From Pleomorphomonas sp. T1.2MG-36 (GTDB lineage: Bacteria; Pseudomonadota; Alphaproteobacteria; Rhizobiales; Pleomorphomonadaceae): a DNA stretch of 64,000 nucleotides. The stretch covers positions 62,001 through 126,000 of the forward strand of contig NZ_CATNLY010000052.1 of NCBI RefSeq assembly GCF_950100655.1, in the 5' to 3' direction. Shown piece after piece: positions 36,584-46,439 of this stretch. Made by a program: the position numbers and the translations under genes. Position 1 is the stretch's first letter. The number at the start of each line of letters is the position of its first letter. The notes below the pieces were generated by a model, which did not search any database, was not told the origin of the DNA, and saw only the letters and a program-made list of their open reading frames with translations.

Positions 36584-36793
36584 TCAGGCGGCGCGGAGGT
36601 TCTGCGCCGCGTTGCGGCCGGTCCGGCTGTCCTGAACGATATCGAAGCTCACCTTCTGACCGTCGCTGAGCGAGGACATGCCAGACTGCTCGACGGCGGA
36701 GATGTGGACGAACACGTCCGGTTGGCCGTTGCCGATCTCGATGAAGCCGAAACCCTTGACGGAATTGAAGAACTTGACGGTACCTTCGCTCAT
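36584..36793 (-). CDS. cspA: Cold-shock protein (CspA family)
   Basis: A 69-residue single cold-shock domain that binds single-stranded RNA/DNA and acts as an RNA chaperone. Both RNA-binding motifs are present: RNP1 KGFGFIEI near residue 13 and RNP2 VFVHISAV near 28. The protein begins MSEGTVKFFNSVKGFGFIE and ends RNAAQNLRAA, normal for the alphaproteobacterial form. ATG 36793 has AAAGGAATAG upstream. A ~250-base upstream region without a gene may hold a long regulatory leader, as is usual for cold-shock genes. Confidence 0.95.
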   Translation of the reverse strand: MSEGTVKFFNSVKGFGFIEIGNGQPDVFVHISAVEQSGMSSLSDGQKVSFDIVQDSRTGRNAAQNLRAA

Positions 36794-37051
36794 GGAACTA
36801 TTCCTTTCAATAGCATGGTTTTCAGCGCCCGGCGAAGCGCCGTGCGTGGTTATTTGCGATATTGAAAAGGAAGATCGTAGGGCGCGCGTGCGCTTTAACA
36901 AAGTTCGTCAACAAGATCGATGATGGATACATACATCCAAACGGATGTCTTCACAAGCGCTGTGTGAAATATTGCCGAAAATCTAAGCTTGGCCCTTCAA
37001 TTCGCTGGATTACCCGAGAGAATTTCAGGGCCGCTCAGAGTGTCGCCGCGC

Positions 37052-37333
37052 TCAGGACTGCTCGGACGCAGTCAACGGCATCGCCGCGGGCCGCGGCCGT
37101 GCCGGGCGTTCCTTCGGCTTGGGCATCGGCAGCAGGCCGTCGCGCTGGGCCTTCTTGCGGGCGAGCTTGCGCGAACGCCGGATGGCGTCGGCCTGTTCCC
37201 GCTTGCGCTTTTCCGAGGGTTTTTCATAGGCGCGGTGCGCCTTCATCTCGCGGAATACGCCCTCTCGCTGCAACTTTTTCTTGAGGACGCGAAGAGCCTG
37301 GTCGACGTTGTTGTCTCGTACGAGAACCTGCAC
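37052..37333 (-). CDS. rpsU: 30S ribosomal protein bS21
   Basis: A 93-residue small-subunit protein. The conserved core [20 protein letters not shown] then [20 protein letters not shown] is intact, followed by an arginine/lysine-rich helix ([19 protein letters not shown]). The C-terminal extension ([20 protein letters not shown]) is typical of alphaproteobacterial bS21. GTG 37333 is the family start. An upstream in-frame extension to 37360 lacks a ribosome binding site. It lies next to cspA on the same strand, a pairing often seen in this group. Confidence 0.95.
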   Translation of the reverse strand: MQVLVRDNNVDQALRVLKKKLQREGVFREMKAHRAYEKPSEKRKREQADAIRRSRKLARKKAQRDGLLPMPKPKERPARPRPAAMPLTASEQS

Positions 37334-37847
37334 TGAGTTTCCGATCCTTTGGGAGAGCAAGGCGCCGCCCCGAAAGCGGCGATCGACTGGTTCCGTCCGA
37401 CTTTCGGCCTCGGGCGCCGGAGGGTCCGGCGAAGGCGCAGCGGTGCCGGAAGAGACGGAGGTGTCCCAATTCGCACCCTCCGATCAGCGTCACGCGATCC
37501 TCTTATGATATTTCGAGCCCAAATGCCACCCTTTGAAAATAAATCCGTTTTTACCCTTGTGTCGATTTGGGGGCGGGTGCATATTCATTGTCCGTCAATT
37601 CGGTTTTTCGACGCCTGAATCTTGTCGTTTTCTGGCAATGGCAAGCTTAAGATTTTCGCGGCGTGCGAGATATCCAAGTATTTCATCTTTCGTCGCGGTA
37701 TAAAAGCATGACGGCTCGTGTATGCCGCTGAGTCCGTTGGACTCATCGACTTACGAAAGGCCGCATCCCGAGGCAGCAACAGCCGGATCGAACCAGTTCG
37801 GCCGGATATCGTCTGCCGCCGCGATTGCTCAAGGGAAGGCTATCATC
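37334..37847. other. Spacer between rpsU and two small genes
   Basis: About 510 bases between divergent genes. The half near 37500-37700 is AT-rich. On the minus strand two overlapping short frames look partly protein-like: one ending near 37613 with KDEILGYLARRENLKLAIAR, the other 37585-37738 starting MSPTDSAAY. Neither has a clear ribosome binding site, so neither is called. Confidence 0.4.
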
Positions 37848-38147
37848 ATGGCAACAACGGACGCGCAACGCCGGTCCGGCCCCTCGGCGGCCTACACCGC
37901 CCCCAGCCATTTCTTCCACGTGGGCGACACCGTGCTGGTGCGGCGCAGCTACCTGCACGCCGCCGCTGCCGGAGTCTACCGGGTGGTGGCGACGCTGCCG
38001 CCGTCCGATGGCCAGTTCCAGTACCGGGTCCGCAACGACGAGGAGCGCTACGAGCGCGTCGTTGCGCAGGACCGCCTGGAGCCGTTCAGCGCACCGGCTT
38101 CCAGCAAACAGGACACTCTCATCAAGAGGACATTCGATCGTGGCTAA
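37848..38147 (+). CDS. Small protein of unknown function
   Basis: A 99-residue cytoplasmic protein. A central segment (FHVGDTVLVRRSYLHAAAAG, then YRVVATLPPSDGQFQYRVRN) looks like a small beta-barrel of the SH3/KOW type, with VGDxVxVRR and RVRNDEERYERVV. No family name is recognised. ATG 37848 has AAGGGAAGG upstream. It overlaps the next gene by eight bases, so both are in one transcript. The pair is placed among translation and cold-shock genes, but no function follows from that alone. Confidence 0.65.
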   Translation: MATTDAQRRSGPSAAYTAPSHFFHVGDTVLVRRSYLHAAAAGVYRVVATLPPSDGQFQYRVRNDEERYERVVAQDRLEPFSAPASSKQDTLIKRTFDRG

Positions 38148-38298
38148 CAAAGGACAGCAGCGCGGCAACCGGGAAGTGCGCAAGCCCAAGCAGGCCAAGG
38201 CCACCGCGCCCCAAACCGTCAATCCCTTCGCCGCCGTGAACAAGGGCGGCGCGACGACCGGCAACACCGGCAATACCGGCGGCAAGGGCAAGGGCTGA
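38140..38298 (+). CDS. Small basic protein, conserved in Hyphomicrobiales
   Basis: A 52-residue basic protein starting MANKGQQRGNREVRKPKQAK and ending in a glycine/threonine-rich, lysine-tipped tail (TGNTGNTGGKGKG). The N-terminal block is a pattern I recognise from short unnamed proteins in related bacteria. It is likely nucleic-acid-associated because of its charge, but that is inference. It starts with GTG 38140 (AAGAGGACA upstream) inside the end of the previous gene. Confidence 0.65.
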   Translation: MANKGQQRGNREVRKPKQAKATAPQTVNPFAAVNKGGATTGNTGNTGGKGKG

Positions 38299-38453
38299 CA
38301 GCCTTCGCCGAGCTGCCCGTCGAGGGGCGCGGTTTCGGCCGCGCCGCCGACACAGCTGACAGTTTCCTGTCAGTGGACCTTCTAGAGAGCGGGCCATGAC
38401 GACTTGAGAACCGGTGGCAACGGGCCGCCGGTCCGTCGGGATGGTCGCCGCTC

Positions 38454-39089
38454 ATGACTTACGCCGAAAACCTCTGGATCTACTTCCTGCTGCTGGCGGG
38501 CATCATTGTCGTGCCCGGCATGGACATGATGTTCGTGCTGGCCAACGCGCTGACGCGCGGCCGGCGCGCCGGCATCGCCGCGACGCTGGGGCTGATGGTG
38601 GGCGGCGTCTGCCACACGCTGTTCGGCACGGTGGCGGTGGCCGGACTCAGCCGGCTGATCCCCGCCGTCTCCGGCGTCATGCTGATCGCCGGCTCGGCCT
38701 ACATGATGTGGATCGGCCTGACGCTGGCCCGCAGCTCCATCGTCGTCGACCGGGTGGACGGCGGCCTCGTCAGGTCGTCGCGGACGGTGTTCGGGCAGGG
38801 CATCGTCACCTGCCTCCTGAACCCCAAGGCGTGGCTGTTCATCCTCGCCGTCTATCCGCAGTTCATGTCGCCGGTCTACGGCCCGCTGTGGCCGCAGGCG
38901 GTGGCGATGGGCACGATGACCGTCGCCACCCAGTTCGTCGTCTACGGCGGGCTGGCGCTGGCGGCGGCGCGCGGCCGCGACGGGCTGATCGCCAATCCCG
39001 GCCTGACCATCTGGGTCGGCCGGGCGGCCGGCCTGCTGCTGGTGGCGGTGGCGGTCTACACGCTGTTGCGCGGCTGGAGCCAGCTGTAG
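38454..39089 (+). CDS. LysE/RhtB family amino-acid exporter
   Basis: A 211-residue inner-membrane exporter with about six helices. The family's first helix ends VVPGMDMMFVLANALTRGRR, and the central motif GQGIVTCLLNPKAWLFILAV near residue 120 holds the conserved N-P-K. Length and topology fit the LysE superfamily, which exports amino acids or their analogues. The substrate is not predictable. ATG 38454 follows GGATGGTCG. It converges on the GIN-domain gene. Confidence 0.9.
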   Translation: MTYAENLWIYFLLLAGIIVVPGMDMMFVLANALTRGRRAGIAATLGLMVGGVCHTLFGTVAVAGLSRLIPAVSGVMLIAGSAYMMWIGLTLARSSIVVDRVDGGLVRSSRTVFGQGIVTCLLNPKAWLFILAVYPQFMSPVYGPLWPQAVAMGTMTVATQFVVYGGLALAAARGRDGLIANPGLTIWVGRAAGLLLVAVAVYTLLRGWSQL

Positions 39090-39110
39090 GGCCCGCTCCG
39101 CCGGCTTCGG

Positions 39111-39818
39111 TCATTGCGTCTGGGTGATGCGGCCGCTGCCCATGATCCGCGATTGCCGCATCACCGGCCGGCCGCTGATCTCGACGTTGCCGCTGCCGTA
39201 GATCGCGACGGAGGCGTCCGATTGGGCGTTCACCTCGGCATCGCCGCTGCCGTGGATGCTGACCTCGGCCGACTTCGCCGTCAGGTCGTCGAGCCGCGCC
39301 GTCCCCGACCCCTTGATGCTCACCGAAACGACGTCGGCGGCGCCGGTGGCGGCGATGGAGCCGCTGCCCATGATGCTCAGCGTCAGCTTGGGCTGGTCGA
39401 TGTCGGTGAGCGCCAGCTTGCCGCTGCCGTTCATCTTCCAGTCGGTGATCGCCGGTCCCGACAGGGCGACCTCGATGCCCGACGCGCCCCAGCCCGGATC
39501 GCAATCGAACGTCAGTCGCTGGCCGTCGATCCGGACATGCCCGATAAGCTCGGGGTCGCCACGGACGACCGCCTCCGCCTTGTCGCCCGGCCGATAGGTG
39601 ACGGAGGCGGGGATGTCGATCCTGAGGCTGTCGCCAGCGGTGAAGGGCAGGGTGATCTCCCGGCCGGCGGCGGTGGCGCCGCGGCAGGTGGAGGACGAGC
39701 CGCCCCACAGCTTCCGCGCTTCGGCCAGGCCTTGCCCGGACAGTCCGATGCCCAGCGCCAGCAGGGTGACCCCGCCGACCAGCCCGGTCACGGCGACGAT
39801 TGCCAGTTTCCCCATCAT
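39111..39818 (-). CDS. GIN-domain (DUF2807) auto-transporter adhesin-like protein
   Basis: A 235-residue exported or membrane-anchored protein. An N-terminal hydrophobic segment (LAIVAVTGLVGGVTLLALGI) is followed by a beta-helix-like series in which MGSGSI, KGSGTA, HGSGDAEV, YGSGNVEI and MGSGRI recur every ~20 residues, the signature of the GIN/DUF2807 fold. It is the third gene of a PadR-DUF1700-GIN cassette and its ATG 39818 overlaps the previous stop (atga). The cassette is thought to be an envelope-related unit, but its exact role is unknown. Confidence 0.87.
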   Translation of the reverse strand: MMGKLAIVAVTGLVGGVTLLALGIGLSGQGLAEARKLWGGSSSTCRGATAAGREITLPFTAGDSLRIDIPASVTYRPGDKAEAVVRGDPELIGHVRIDGQRLTFDCDPGWGASGIEVALSGPAITDWKMNGSGKLALTDIDQPKLTLSIMGSGSIAATGAADVVSVSIKGSGTARLDDLTAKSAEVSIHGSGDAEVNAQSDASVAIYGSGNVEISGRPVMRQSRIMGSGRITQTQ

Positions 39819-40399
39819 GACCCAAGTCCTCCAGCGATCTCTTGGTTTGGCCGCGCAAGGCGGAAATGCAGACGGGCGTAGTGGCCGAGCAGGCGGATGC
39901 CCACGCCGAGCCCCATCAGCAGCAAGGCGGCGCCGCCGACGACGCAGCTCAGCAGGCCGGCGCCGATCAGCATGCGCGCCAGCGTTCCGATCATCGTCAG
40001 GTCGTTGAAAGGCAGATCGCCGGCGCCGAATATGATGGCCACGGCGACGATGCCTGAAACGCCCAGTGCGCCGGCGATGGCGGTCGTGACGATGAATGCC
40101 GCCAGGAGCAACGGCAGCAGCAGGATGAGGTCGACGATGGCAAGGCCGGCCAGCGCAACGGCGGCGCCCACGAGGTTGCCCACGCTCCAGTGGGCCTCGA
40201 GGCGACGGAGCCCGGCCTCGGCGCGCAATTCGCGGGCGATGCGGGCCGGGTCGCCGAGGGCGGCGGCCACTTCCTCTTCGCTGCGGCCCGAGGCGTCGGC
40301 GAAATGGGCGGCATAGTCGGCGAGGATGTCGTCGATCTCGCGGGGCGGCAGGCCGGCCAGCTCCAGTTTCAACGTGCGCAGGAAAGCGTCCCTGGTCAT
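39815..40399 (-). CDS. DUF1700 family membrane protein
   Basis: A 194-residue protein. The N-terminal ~65 residues (FLRTLKLELAGLPPREIDDI then LADYAAHFADASGRSEEEVA) are the soluble DUF1700 helical domain, ending in the LGDPARIARELRAE motif. Three to four membrane helices follow. The start overlaps the PadR stop (atga) and its stop overlaps the GIN gene start, so all three are translated together. Such proteins accompany PadR regulators and may be part of the signal the regulator controls. Confidence 0.87.
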   Translation of the reverse strand: MTRDAFLRTLKLELAGLPPREIDDILADYAAHFADASGRSEEEVAAALGDPARIARELRAEAGLRRLEAHWSVGNLVGAAVALAGLAIVDLILLLPLLLAAFIVTTAIAGALGVSGIVAVAIIFGAGDLPFNDLTMIGTLARMLIGAGLLSCVVGGAALLLMGLGVGIRLLGHYARLHFRLARPNQEIAGGLGS

Positions 40400-40722
40400 G
40401 GCAGGTCCTCAAGCAGTGTGTCGACGGCGCCGGTGAAGCTCTTCCAGTCGCGGCGGTGGGCCTCGAACACCGACAAGCCCAGCGGCGTGAGCCGGTAGTA
40501 CTTGCGCGGCGGTCCGTTGCTCGATTCGACGATGCGGGTGGCGACGAGGCCGTCGTTCTGCATGCGCCGCATCAGCGGATAGATGGTGCCTTCGCCCATG
40601 CCGACGGCGGCGACCAGTTGGCTGGCGATCTCGTAGCCATAGCTCTCCCCCCGCGAAAGCACGGCGAGAACGCACAGGTCGAGCGCGCCTTTCCGAAGCT
40701 GGACGAGGATGGAGTCGGCCAT
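40396..40722 (-). CDS. PadR-family transcriptional regulator
   Basis: A 108-residue winged-helix repressor of the short (subfamily-2) PadR type: LRKGALDLCVLAVLSRGESY then GYEIASQL, the recognition helix and wing GEGTIYPLMRRMQNDGLVAT, and PPRKYYRLTPLG. ATG 40722 has GAGGTG upstream. A longer frame to 41037 runs through the small-RNA repeat and is rejected. A palindrome (40747-40762) 25 bases upstream suits autorepression of the three-gene cassette. Confidence 0.9.
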   Translation of the reverse strand: MADSILVQLRKGALDLCVLAVLSRGESYGYEIASQLVAAVGMGEGTIYPLMRRMQNDGLVATRIVESSNGPPRKYYRLTPLGLSVFEAHRRDWKSFTGAVDTLLEDLP

Positions 40723-40746
40723 GGGCACCTCATTGTCGAGATGTTG

Positions 40747-40762
40747 GATATAGCAAGCTATC
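40747..40762. promoter_or_regulatory. PadR operator-like palindrome
   Basis: gatatagcaagctatc contains the inverted pair atagc/gctat around aa, close to typical PadR boxes, just upstream of the padR start. The remaining sequence of 40763-40959 shows no gene. Confidence 0.6.
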
Positions 40763-40959
40763 TGTTTATGCAAGGTACCAGATCGCAGGGGACTTCGCGA
40801 GGGCGGGCCGGCGGTCGGGCGGTGTGTCCTGAGGGAGTGGATGGGGGAGTGGAAAGGTCTTGCGAGCGTCATGCCCGTTCCGCTTGATCTGGACTCATCC
40901 AGCTCAAGCGGTATCAGTCGCGATGTTGAAGATCGCGCGCCAGTGCAGATAGCAAAGTG

Positions 40960-41110
40960 CAGATAGCAAAAAGGCCGGGACGAACCCGACCTTCTCTCCA
41001 ACGCCTCCATGATCAGTGCCAGTACATCCGTGGTCAAAGATCAGAAGCGTCAGTGGTGTGTGTACACTCACAGAATGACAGATAGGTGACAATCTCGGAT
41101 ATTCAAGGGG
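40960..41110 (-). ncRNA. Candidate small RNA gene, copy 2
   Basis: Same order as the copy at 36376-36524. It has a promoter-like ccccttgaatat with tatctg about 17 bases on, a palindromic gtgtacac where copy 1 has a different palindrome, the core ctttgaccacggatgtactg then gcactg, and a terminator (40971-40993). The terminator's arms change relative to copy 1 but still pair. A tandem gtgcagatagcaaa duplication follows the terminator. The remaining sequence to the catB-like gene (41111-41338) shows no gene. Confidence 0.55.
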
Positions 41111-41338
41111 CAGGGGATGTTTTCCCTGAAATGCGCCCGAACACTGCCTGCCAAGGCCGGCGATTGCAGCGCGGCGTTCCCTGGCTTATCATCGCAGCCG
41201 TTGACCCATGAGGACAGAGTGAAAGCCGCACGACGAACCCTCTGAATGATGCCCCGGGCCACGCATCGGGGCGATAGCGCGAAGCCAACCGACTCTCGCG
41301 CCGCGTTTCTATGCTCCGTTCATTCAGAGATCGTCACC

Positions 41339-41968
41339 ATGGACAACTATTTCGAAAGCCCCTTCCGGGGCGTGACCCTCGACAAGCAGGTCACCAATCC
41401 CAACATCGTCGTCGGCCGCTTCAGCTACTATTCCGGCTACTACCACGGCCACAGCTTCGAAGACTGCGCCCGCTATCTGCTGCCCGACGAGGGCGTCGAC
41501 CGGCTGATCGTCGGCAGTTTCTGCTCGATCGGCTCCGGCGCCGCCTTCATCATGGCCGGCAACCAGGGCCACCGGCACGACTGGATCAGCAGCTTTCCCT
41601 TCTACTGGATGCCCGAGGTGCCGGCCTTCGCCGGGGCTGAAAATGGCTACCGTCCCTCGGGCGACACCGTGATCGGCAACGACGTGTGGATCGGCTCGGA
41701 GGCGGTGATCATGCCCGGCGTCACGGTGGGCGACGGCGCGGTGATCGGCACGCGCGCCCTCGTCACCCGCGACGTCGAGCCCTACGCCATCGTCGGCGGC
41801 AATCCGGCCAAGCCGATCCGCAAGCGGTTCGACGATCGGCAGATCGCCCTGCTGCTGGAGATGAGGTGGTGGGAGTGGGACGCCGCCGCGCTGGTCGGCG
41901 CCATGCCGTTCCTCACCAGCGGCGACGTCGACGGCCTCCACCGCTACTGGCTCGGCCTCGGGGCCTGA
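41339..41968 (+). CDS. CatB/Vat-type xenobiotic acetyltransferase
   Basis: A 209-residue hexapeptide acyltransferase. It begins [20 protein letters not shown], and has [14 protein letters not shown], then [20 protein letters not shown] and the catalytic-histidine segment [13 protein letters not shown]. The left-handed beta-helix repeats ([20 protein letters not shown]) and the closing [13 protein letters not shown] follow. This is the CatB group that acetylates chloramphenicol or streptogramins. Chromosomal members in soil bacteria often have unknown natural substrates, so resistance is not certain. ATG 41339 matches the family N-terminus. Monocistronic. Confidence 0.88.
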   Translation: MDNYFESPFRGVTLDKQVTNPNIVVGRFSYYSGYYHGHSFEDCARYLLPDEGVDRLIVGSFCSIGSGAAFIMAGNQGHRHDWISSFPFYWMPEVPAFAGAENGYRPSGDTVIGNDVWIGSEAVIMPGVTVGDGAVIGTRALVTRDVEPYAIVGGNPAKPIRKRFDDRQIALLLEMRWWEWDAAALVGAMPFLTSGDVDGLHRYWLGLGA

Positions 41969-42020
41969 TGCCGACGCCTGTCCCGCTCCGGCGGGGCAGG
42001 CTGCCTTGGCGATGGTGCCG

Positions 42021-43472
<1,452 letters not shown>

Positions 43473-43749
43473 ACGCCTTGCTTCTCGGTGTTGGCGCCGC
43501 TTTCGGGTCGCAGACGCTTCCGGCATGGCCGCGAGGGCAATGGGGCCAGAGTGCTCCATAGGGGACGCCATCCCCGGTCGGCGGTCGGGCATCACTCCGG
43601 GAGGTGGTATCTGGCGAGGTCGCTCTATCGGTACATTGCAGTTCTTATATATTCGTTATCCCCATCAGGGATTGTGTCTATCGCCCGTCGCGGCGACGGG
43701 TTGCCGGGCCTGCCGGACGAAACGCCGCTTTCCCGCCGGGTTCGGCGTC

Positions 43750-44277
43750 CTATCTTGCCGTGGCCGGCGGCAGGCCGCCCGGCCGGTCGGCCCGCCCGTC
43801 GCGGCTCGATTGCCGGAGGCGGGCGCGGGCGAAGCGCTCCACCGCCGCCTGCTGGCGGGGAACGGTGGCGAGATCGGTGCTGATGACGCGCTGGCCGGCC
43901 GGCCAGGGCGCAATGCCGGCCAGCTTGAAGCATTGCCGGCCGAGCGGGAGGCCGCGCACCGTCAGGCAGCAGAGGGCGCCGAGGATGAGATAGGCGGCCG
44001 AGAGCAGCATGCCGAAGGTCAGCATCCACAGGGTGCCGAGCGCGAGGCCGAGGATGCGGCGGGCCGGCGTCACTGGCGCGTCCTGTCCACCGAGATCGCG
44101 AACGTGCACGGCGTCGCGGCCGAAGGGGGAGATGCTGAGCCCGGCCATCTCGATGGCGGCGCGGCAGAGCGGCTCGCCGCCGGGAACGCGGCCGAAGATG
44201 GCGGCGCCGACAAGCCAGAGGCATGCCGTCCAGCCTCCGCCCAGCGCGAACCACATCAGCCTTGCCGCGAACCGCAC
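43750..44277 (-). CDS. YccF-domain membrane protein, copy 2
   Basis: A 175-residue protein with two YccF-type halves: LMWFALGGGWTACLWLVGAA at the start and LCCLTVRGLPLGRQCFKLAG near residue 120, separated by AIEMAGLSISPFGRDAVHVR. It closely follows the layout of the gene just upstream (44424-44894) but has more charged and arginine-rich residues and a longer tail, so it is a diverged tandem duplicate. GTG 44277 has GGGAGGG upstream. YccF proteins are small inner-membrane proteins of unknown role. Confidence 0.75.
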   Translation of the reverse strand: MRFAARLMWFALGGGWTACLWLVGAAIFGRVPGGEPLCRAAIEMAGLSISPFGRDAVHVRDLGGQDAPVTPARRILGLALGTLWMLTFGMLLSAAYLILGALCCLTVRGLPLGRQCFKLAGIAPWPAGQRVISTDLATVPRQQAAVERFARARLRQSSRDGRADRPGGLPPATAR

Positions 44278-44423
44278 AGCGCCCTCCCAAACCGTCGTCG
44301 ATCTGCCAAGGCAGGTTACATGCGGCGAGTTGTCTGGCAATGGGCCGGAAACGCCATGGTGGTGGCTTTCTGGCGGGAGGCTTAAGATTGGAAGGCGTCC
44401 AGGTCGCAACTGTCTGCCGCCGC

Positions 44424-44894
44424 TCAGCCGGCGCGGCGGCGGGCGAAGGTGGCCTCGGCGGTCTGGCGGCGGGCGACGTCGGCCAGCTCGATGCTGACGA
44501 CGCGCCGGCCGACCGGCCAGAGCGAGATGCCGGCCAGCTTGAAGCATTGCAGGCCGAAGGGAATGCCGATGATCGTCAGGCAGTAGACGATGCCGAGCGC
44601 CAGATAGGACAGGCAGAGCGCCAGGCCGAAGGTGACCAGCCACAGCACGTTGAACACGAAGCCGACGGTGCCGGTGACGGCGGTGACCGGCGTCACGCCC
44701 TTGCCGTCGAGCTCGCGCACGTGGACCACGTCCTTGCCGAAGGGAAAGGCGCTGAGCTTGGCCATCTCGATGGCCGCCCGCGTCAGCGGCAGCCCGACGA
44801 TGGACAGCGCGAACACCGCCGCGCCCAGAAGCCACAACAGCGCCGTGAAGGCGCCGCCGAACACGAACCAGATGACATTGCCGGCAAGCCGCAT
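44424..44894 (-). CDS. YccF-domain membrane protein, copy 1
   Basis: A 156-residue inner-membrane protein of the YccF family, beginning MRLAGNVIWFVFGGAFTALL. The duplicated motif GLPLTRAAIEMAKLSAFPFG near residue 38 and GIPFGLQCFKLAGISLWPVG near 114 is intact, with VTAVTGTVGFVFNVLWLVTF between. ATG 44894 opens the family and has a GGGTCC upstream. With the next gene it forms a tandem pair on the minus strand, about 150 bases apart. Confidence 0.85.
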   Translation of the reverse strand: MRLAGNVIWFVFGGAFTALLWLLGAAVFALSIVGLPLTRAAIEMAKLSAFPFGKDVVHVRELDGKGVTPVTAVTGTVGFVFNVLWLVTFGLALCLSYLALGIVYCLTIIGIPFGLQCFKLAGISLWPVGRRVVSIELADVARRQTAEATFARRRAG

Positions 44895-44985
44895 GATGGA
44901 CCCCTCGGGGAAGACGCAAAATCCGTCAACGGGATAGGTGGGGATCGCGCCGGGGGAGGGCAATCGGGGAGTATGAGATTGGGTC

Positions 44986-45246
44986 CTATTTTACGTATAT
45001 TTTGACGTCGTTGCTTTGAAGTGACTCAAAAATACTGTGTAATTCATAATAATCAAGATAAGTTAGTGCAAATAATGTCCATCTTCTTCCTTTTATAAGT
45101 GTTTTTAGTTTGTATTCTATCGAGATTATATTGGTTATTACCATAATTTCTTCTAGTTTTTCGTGGTTCTTATCAACTATAAAGTTCGGAAATACGATTA
45201 CTAATATTCTCCATTTGGGGCGTTGTGACGGTCTAATGTTTGCCAT
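44986..45246 (-). CDS. AT-rich orphan reading frame
   Basis: An 86-codon frame in a ~270-base strongly AT-rich patch. The translated product (MANIRPSQRPKWRILVIVFP at the start, then IISIEYKLKTLIKGRRWTLF) looks like a real protein with beta/alpha alternation but matches nothing I recognise. The composition is foreign to the GC-rich surroundings and similar to the DUF4062 gene 1.2 kb away, so the two may have come in together. No clear ribosome binding site. The neighbouring bases 45247-45423 show no gene. Confidence 0.4.
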   Translation of the reverse strand: MANIRPSQRPKWRILVIVFPNFIVDKNHEKLEEIMVITNIISIEYKLKTLIKGRRWTLFALTYLDYYELHSIFESLQSNDVKIYVK

Positions 45247-45423
45247 TTATTTAACTACGGGCGATCTGGGAAATTAGAATGGAAGATTCAGTTCCGATTT
45301 ATGGCTGTGCCGTTGACGCTGTCGCGAGCGCTGCCGGGGCTTACTCGTACTCCGGTATGTTTGCTGCTTCTCTAGCGACGATAGGCGAGAGGCGGCAATA
45401 GAGCCGATAGACTAGTATTTGGC

Positions 45424-45453
45424 GAGCCGCCCGCCTTTCGTCGCGGGCGGCTC
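45424..45453 (-). terminator. Hairpin after the methyltransferase gene
   Basis: gagccgcccgc (45424-45434) pairs with gcgggcggctc (45443-45453) over an eight-base loop, just past the stop of the minus-strand methyltransferase gene. Confidence 0.65.
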
Positions 45454-45465
45454 GATGTTCGTGGA

Positions 45466-46200
45466 TTACGGCCTGTGCACCGCGACCAGCAGCATCATCG
45501 GCCGCTCGACCTCCTCCTCGGAGAGGTCGGGCGAGCGGCTGACCTCCTCGGGCGTCGGGCCGAACTCCCTCAGCCGCCGGAGCGTGAAGCCCTCCTCGAT
45601 CAGGGTGTTGAGCGTGGTGGCCATGGTGCGGTGGTACTTCAGCACGTCTTTCACGAACCACTCGGTGCGGCGCTCGCCTTCGATCGAGTAGCTGTTGACG
45701 GGCCAGATCTTGCGGCCGTCCTCGTCGACCAGCCAGCGCGGGTGCGCCGGCGCCATGTAGATCGGGTGCTCGGTGGTGAACACCAGATCGCCGTTTGGCA
45801 CCAGCGCGTCGTGGATGGTGCGCATCAGGCGCCTGATATCCTTGACGTAGTGGAAGGCGAGCGAGCTGTAGACGAGGTCGAACGCCGCCTCGGGCAACTC
45901 CAGCGTCTCGAGGTCGGCGATGCGATAGTCGATGGCCGGGTCGTCCGTATCCTCATGGGCGCGGGCGATCATCTTCTCGGAGAGGTCGAAGCCCTGGACG
46001 GACGCTGCGCCTTGCGAGCGCATCCAGCGCGAGGCCCAGCCGAAGCCGCAGCCGAGATCGGCCACCCGCTTGCCCTGGATTGGAGGCAGCATGGCGCGCA
46101 CGGCGGGCCACTCGGTGGCGCCGTCGAGGCCGATCACCTGCCGGGGGTATTGGGTGTAGCCGGAGAAGAACTCGGGATTGTCGTAGATGTTCTGTGCCAT
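45466..46200 (-). CDS. Class I SAM-dependent methyltransferase
   Basis: A 244-residue methyltransferase starting MAQNIYDNPEFFSGYTQYPR. Motif I is VADLGCGFGWASRW near residue 48, motif II FDLSEKMI, motif IV LETLELPEAAFDLVYSSLAF and post-motif DALVPNGDLVFTTEHPIYMA. This is the UbiE/biotin-synthesis-like (Methyltransf_11) group acting on small molecules, with substrate unknown. ATG 46200 is chosen because AAGGA lies at suitable spacing. The ATG at 46206 is also possible. The gene ends at a strong hairpin. Confidence 0.87.
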   Translation of the reverse strand: MAQNIYDNPEFFSGYTQYPRQVIGLDGATEWPAVRAMLPPIQGKRVADLGCGFGWASRWMRSQGAASVQGFDLSEKMIARAHEDTDDPAIDYRIADLETLELPEAAFDLVYSSLAFHYVKDIRRLMRTIHDALVPNGDLVFTTEHPIYMAPAHPRWLVDEDGRKIWPVNSYSIEGERRTEWFVKDVLKYHRTMATTLNTLIEEGFTLRRLREFGPTPEEVSRSPDLSEEEVERPMMLLVAVHRP

Positions 46201-46439
46201 GGTCATGTCCTTGGAAAAAGATGGGACGAGGCACACGTCCAACGCCAAAAACCTCGTCCGCGAGGGCGAGGCCAGGGTTGGCGATCCGCTGGTTCAGCTT
46301 GCGTGGTCGACATCCCGGCACCCCACCGTGGAGATGCCGGCCAAGCGGGAGACAATGTGGGTGTCCGGTTCGACCATGCTCAATTTTTGCGAGAGGTTGG
46401 CGACATTGTCAAGCGGGAGCATTCGAGCCGGCGGCGTGG

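Noticed and set aside
36255..36635. Plus-strand frame through the repeat and small-RNA block
   Set aside because: It crosses a terminator and repeat sequence, with no ribosome binding site.
40904..41092. Short peptide shared by the two small-RNA copies (LLIFDHGCTGT-like frame)
   Set aside because: Two different frames look partly conserved between copies, neither has a start site in both, and the changes fit RNA pairing better than codon conservation.
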